Of a stretch of DNA of 15,545 nt, positions 15,316 to 15,545 are shown piece after piece. The stretch lies in NCBI GenBank assembly GCA_018813405.1, contig JAHJBW010000075.1, positions 1 through 15,545 of the forward strand, read 5' to 3'. Each line of letters opens with the position of its first letter. The stretch's first letter is position 1. A program made the translations under genes and the position numbers. The notes under the pieces are model-generated. The model ran no database searches and was not told the origin of the DNA. It saw nothing but the letters and a program-made list of their open reading frames with translations. Origin of the DNA: Candidatus Margulisiibacteriota bacterium. Its GTDB lineage: Bacteria; Margulisbacteria; WOR-1; XYC2-FULL-46-14; JAHJBW01.

Positions 15316-15410
15316 ACAATACCATCGAAACTTTTTGGGTGGTTATGTCTCCTTTGATGAGTTCGATCCTCACGATGAGAGATAATAGCATGTGTAGCCC
15401 GTATTGAGGG

Positions 15411-15545
15411 TTAATATTGCCAGTGATAAGACGCTTTGGCAAAGATGGTTCTTCCTGTTGACTGAAGGCCGTCTGCATAACTTATATCTTCATTATAACC
15501 AAGATATAACGCTGTGCCGGGATGATATATGTAACCTATCAAGAA
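15411..15545 (-). CDS. C-terminal end of a second DUF5916-type outer-membrane barrel (5' part off window)
   Basis: Reading the minus strand from the right edge gives 44 residues and a TAA at 15411-15413: LIGYIYHPGTALYLGYNEDI, then STGRTIFAKASYHWQY. This aligns nearly residue for residue with the end of the barrel gene at 869-3004 (LLGYVYQPGTAVYLGYNEDV ... STGRTIFAKLSYNWQ). It ends in an aromatic residue, as outer-membrane barrels normally do for BAM-mediated insertion. The gene runs into the region right of the window. It is followed by the secreted-protein pair on the same strand after a 148-bp gap that holds a promoter and no clear terminator. Confidence 0.85.
   Translation of the reverse strand, partial: FLIGYIYHPGTALYLGYNEDISYADGLQSTGRTIFAKASYHWQY

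Noticed and set aside
15355..15410. Weak stem CTCA-TCG-TGAG after the right-edge barrel gene
   Set aside because: The stem is only four base pairs and has no T-run, so it is not a credible terminator.
15266..15478. A 70-codon frame on the minus strand between the barrel end and the secreted-protein gene
   Set aside because: It overlaps the barrel's conserved C-terminus in another frame, runs through the promoter at 15287-15315, and its last codons are the Shine-Dalgarno of the next gene.

Overview
The window looks like chromosomal DNA of a Gram-negative, probably uncultivated bacterium. Two genes encode outer-membrane beta-barrel proteins, two encode Sec-exported proteins, genes are densely packed, and several starts are leaderless or nearly so. 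I cannot name the taxon from sequence alone. A candidate phylum that invests heavily in radical-SAM enzymes would fit, but this is a guess. I see no tRNA, rRNA, CRISPR array, IS element or attachment site. The longest stretch without a gene is about 150 bp.

Left block (1-3004): the 3' part of a SPASM-type radical SAM gene (+) runs tail to tail into a 711-residue CBM9-like/DUF5916 outer-membrane barrel gene (-), with a 27-bp overlap. That barrel copy has no signal peptide and an altered C-terminus. Next (3005-5955, +) come a B12-binding radical SAM protein and a HemK-like methyltransferase. Each is preceded by the same extended -10 element (TGGTATAAT) placed almost on its start codon.

Central block (5894-11219, -): three tandem, paralogous cobalamin-binding radical SAM genes, joined by two identical-length 10-bp overlaps in which the stop of one gene lies inside the start of the next. 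The last one carries a PqqD-like (RiPP-recognition-type) C-terminal domain. The middle one carries only the first part of that domain. The first one lacks it.

Right block: divergent from the radical SAM operon is an ABC exporter (11337-13340, +) with a highly charged linker and a sigma-70-region-4-like helix-turn-helix at its C-terminus. It is followed by a 74-residue single-TM protein and a stand-alone CheY-like receiver. On the minus strand are two tandem secreted paralogs of unknown family (13962-15262) with a near-consensus promoter. At the right edge (15411-15545) is the C-terminal end of a second DUF5916-type barrel.

Taken together, one SPASM enzyme, four B12-radical SAM enzymes, a PqqD-like domain, a methyltransferase and an ABC exporter resemble the parts list of a modified-peptide or specialised-metabolite locus. 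No precursor peptide is visible, so this is a hypothesis. The most unusual single object is the ABC exporter fused to a transcription-factor-like HTH and co-transcribed with an orphan receiver domain.
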